Source of the DNA: Caprimulgus europaeus
Lineage: Eukaryota; Chordata; Aves; Caprimulgiformes; Caprimulgidae
Reading direction: 5' to 3'
Assembly: GCA_907165065.1 (NCBI GenBank)
Contig: OU015525.1
Coordinates: forward strand, 47,107,037 to 47,171,036
Length of the DNA: 64,000 nucleotides
Each line of letters opens with the position of its first letter. Position 1 is the stretch's first letter. The notes below the pieces were generated by a model. That model was not told where the DNA came from and searched no databases. It saw only the letters and a list, made by a program, of their open reading frames with translations. Made by a program: the position numbers and the translations under genes. This document shows positions 62,801 to 64,000 of this stretch, one piece after another.

Positions 62801-63675
62801 GATCACATTCATTCTCCTACTTAGTCTATGGAAAGTCTAAATTTTTACCTTACCTTACTGCAGTGGTAGAAAAGGAAGAAATAAGTAACTAATGTCATAA
62901 TACCGTAAGGAAGCAGAAAAAATATGTGTACCTCAGTTAACACATTTTGCAAATTTGAAAGCAGTTTTTTCTCCCAGTTCCTGTCCTGGCAACAGACTGA
63001 TAACCCCTTCCTACCCTGCACCCCAACGGCATTATCAGCAGTAAGCCTGAGCTCTCAACACTCCCAAAAACATGGTGGTGAAAAAGTGTTCCCCTGGAAA
63101 TCTAGCCTGGCATTTTGAGTTGTGGTTTTTAAGCATCTCTGGAACTGCAGAGGAAAACAGATTTTTTTCAATGAAGTGACTACCTTTTGGCCACTTACAA
63201 GCCTCCACTCAAGAACTAGGAAAGCAAAGCTGATGAATAGGATAAATTACTTCCAACAAAAGTGCCAGATCACATGCACCACACAGACCAAAAAGACATT
63301 TTCTCTCTTTATTCAGGGGATGTAAATTGTGCTTTAGAAGCAAAGATTTCTCTGCATGGTAGGGTGGAAAAGAATCCAGAACTTTTAAAAGCAGGGAGCC
63401 TTTGAAAGCTATTTTAAAAATTGTTTTCTTCCTGCAGGGTTCTACTGAGCTTAATGAACCTAGTAGGCTTGGCAGGCAGTCCTGCTGGCTCCTGCAGCCT
63501 GTGGGAAGTCTGGTTACTCTGGAGCTCATCCATCTCCACATCGCATCTCCTCAAAGCAACAGCTCTACCAGATGTACTAATGGAGCAGCTCTGCCAGCCT
63601 GCTTGAGAAGCACTTACTTTTTTAAATTCTCTGCCTGATAAATTACCACTGTACACTTAAAGCTACACACATATG

Positions 63676-63691
63676 CACACACACACACACA
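63676..63691 (+). repeat. (CA)8 microsatellite
   Basis: Eight perfect CA units following a shorter CACACATATG segment. Confidence 0.8.
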
Positions 63692-64000
63692 TTAAGAGAC
63701 AAGTCACCTAGAAGTCTGGCAAACATATTAGTGTTAAGATGAAGGCTTCTCAAGCCATTTGCACATCCCTTGCAAATACCAGTTCAAAGCAGGTATTTCA
63801 TTAAATCTGTATAGAAAATATCTCCTTCACAGAAAGAATTTCTATAATTATTTCCAACAACATCACTACTCTTGTTTTTTAATTCATAGGCTGATGTGTA
63901 GCAAGTTGAATGGCTAAGAAGCTGGCTTACTATTGCTGCATGGAAGTGGAATACAGAACTGTAAAAATAAACTTTAAAAAAACCCAAACCAAAAGATTTA

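Larger units (their letters stand above)
48825..64000. other. Unique AT-rich non-coding DNA
   Basis: Fifteen kilobases in which I recognise no gene or classified transposable element. Homopolymers and microsatellites are at 54232-54248, 57961-57986, 59865-59888 and 63676-63691. A TAAT/ATTA-dense segment lies at 50960-51022. A plus-strand stretch with few stop codons in overlapping frames lies at about 58690-59490; it is pyrimidine-rich and has no domain I recognise. Confidence 0.55.

Noticed and set aside
1-64000. CRISPR arrays, operons, phage or other prokaryotic systems
   Set aside because: The window carries avian CR1 and LTR repeats and has no regularly spaced repeats or dense coding, so prokaryotic systems are not expected and none is seen.

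Overview
The window looks like non-coding nuclear DNA from a bird. It is strongly AT-rich and poor in CpG. Its recognisable content is CR1 LINEs, whose 3' ends carry the 8-bp ATTCTATG/ATTCTGTG-type repeat typical of avian CR1, and two LTRs of an ERVL-like family that is widespread in birds. The order or species cannot be fixed from the sequence. I found no convincing host protein-coding exon, tRNA, rRNA, known ncRNA or CRISPR array. The open frames outside CR1 are short, lack recognisable domains and fit chance in AT-rich DNA. The window is therefore either intergenic or lies inside one or more long introns.

Layout. Positions 1-8911 are unique AT-rich DNA with a C-rich/G4 tract at about 1.04 kb and a polypyrimidine tract at about 5.2 kb. 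A CR1 3' end on the minus strand lies at 8912-9254. Two related solo LTRs in the same orientation lie at 11735-12347 and 13983-14603, each flanked by its own imperfect 5-bp target duplication. From 14.6 to 18.5 kb the sequence is unique and somewhat purine-rich. A CR1 tail with an open ORF2 C-terminus lies on the minus strand at 18504-18988, followed by an unclassified GC-richer block at about 19.65-20.17 kb and a small CR1 scrap at 22704-22782. From 22.8 to 34.1 kb the sequence is largely unique. It holds a 230-bp purine tract at 26.6 kb, a GGGA repeat at 27.8 kb and a 151-bp imperfect palindrome at 32815-32965. CR1 copies follow at 34108 and 35294 (minus strand) and at 37551 (plus strand).

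The largest element is a plus-strand CR1 at about 46430-48824 with recognisable reverse transcriptase. A second CR1 of a different subfamily (48233-48709) is inserted into its 3' part. From 48.8 kb to the end the sequence is unique AT-rich DNA with simple repeats.

No genes are seen to work together here. The most interesting items are structural: the palindrome (possible MITE or hairpin RNA source), the nested CR1 insertion, and the nearly identical 5' truncation point of two CR1 copies of the same subfamily. No previously undescribed multi-gene system is visible.
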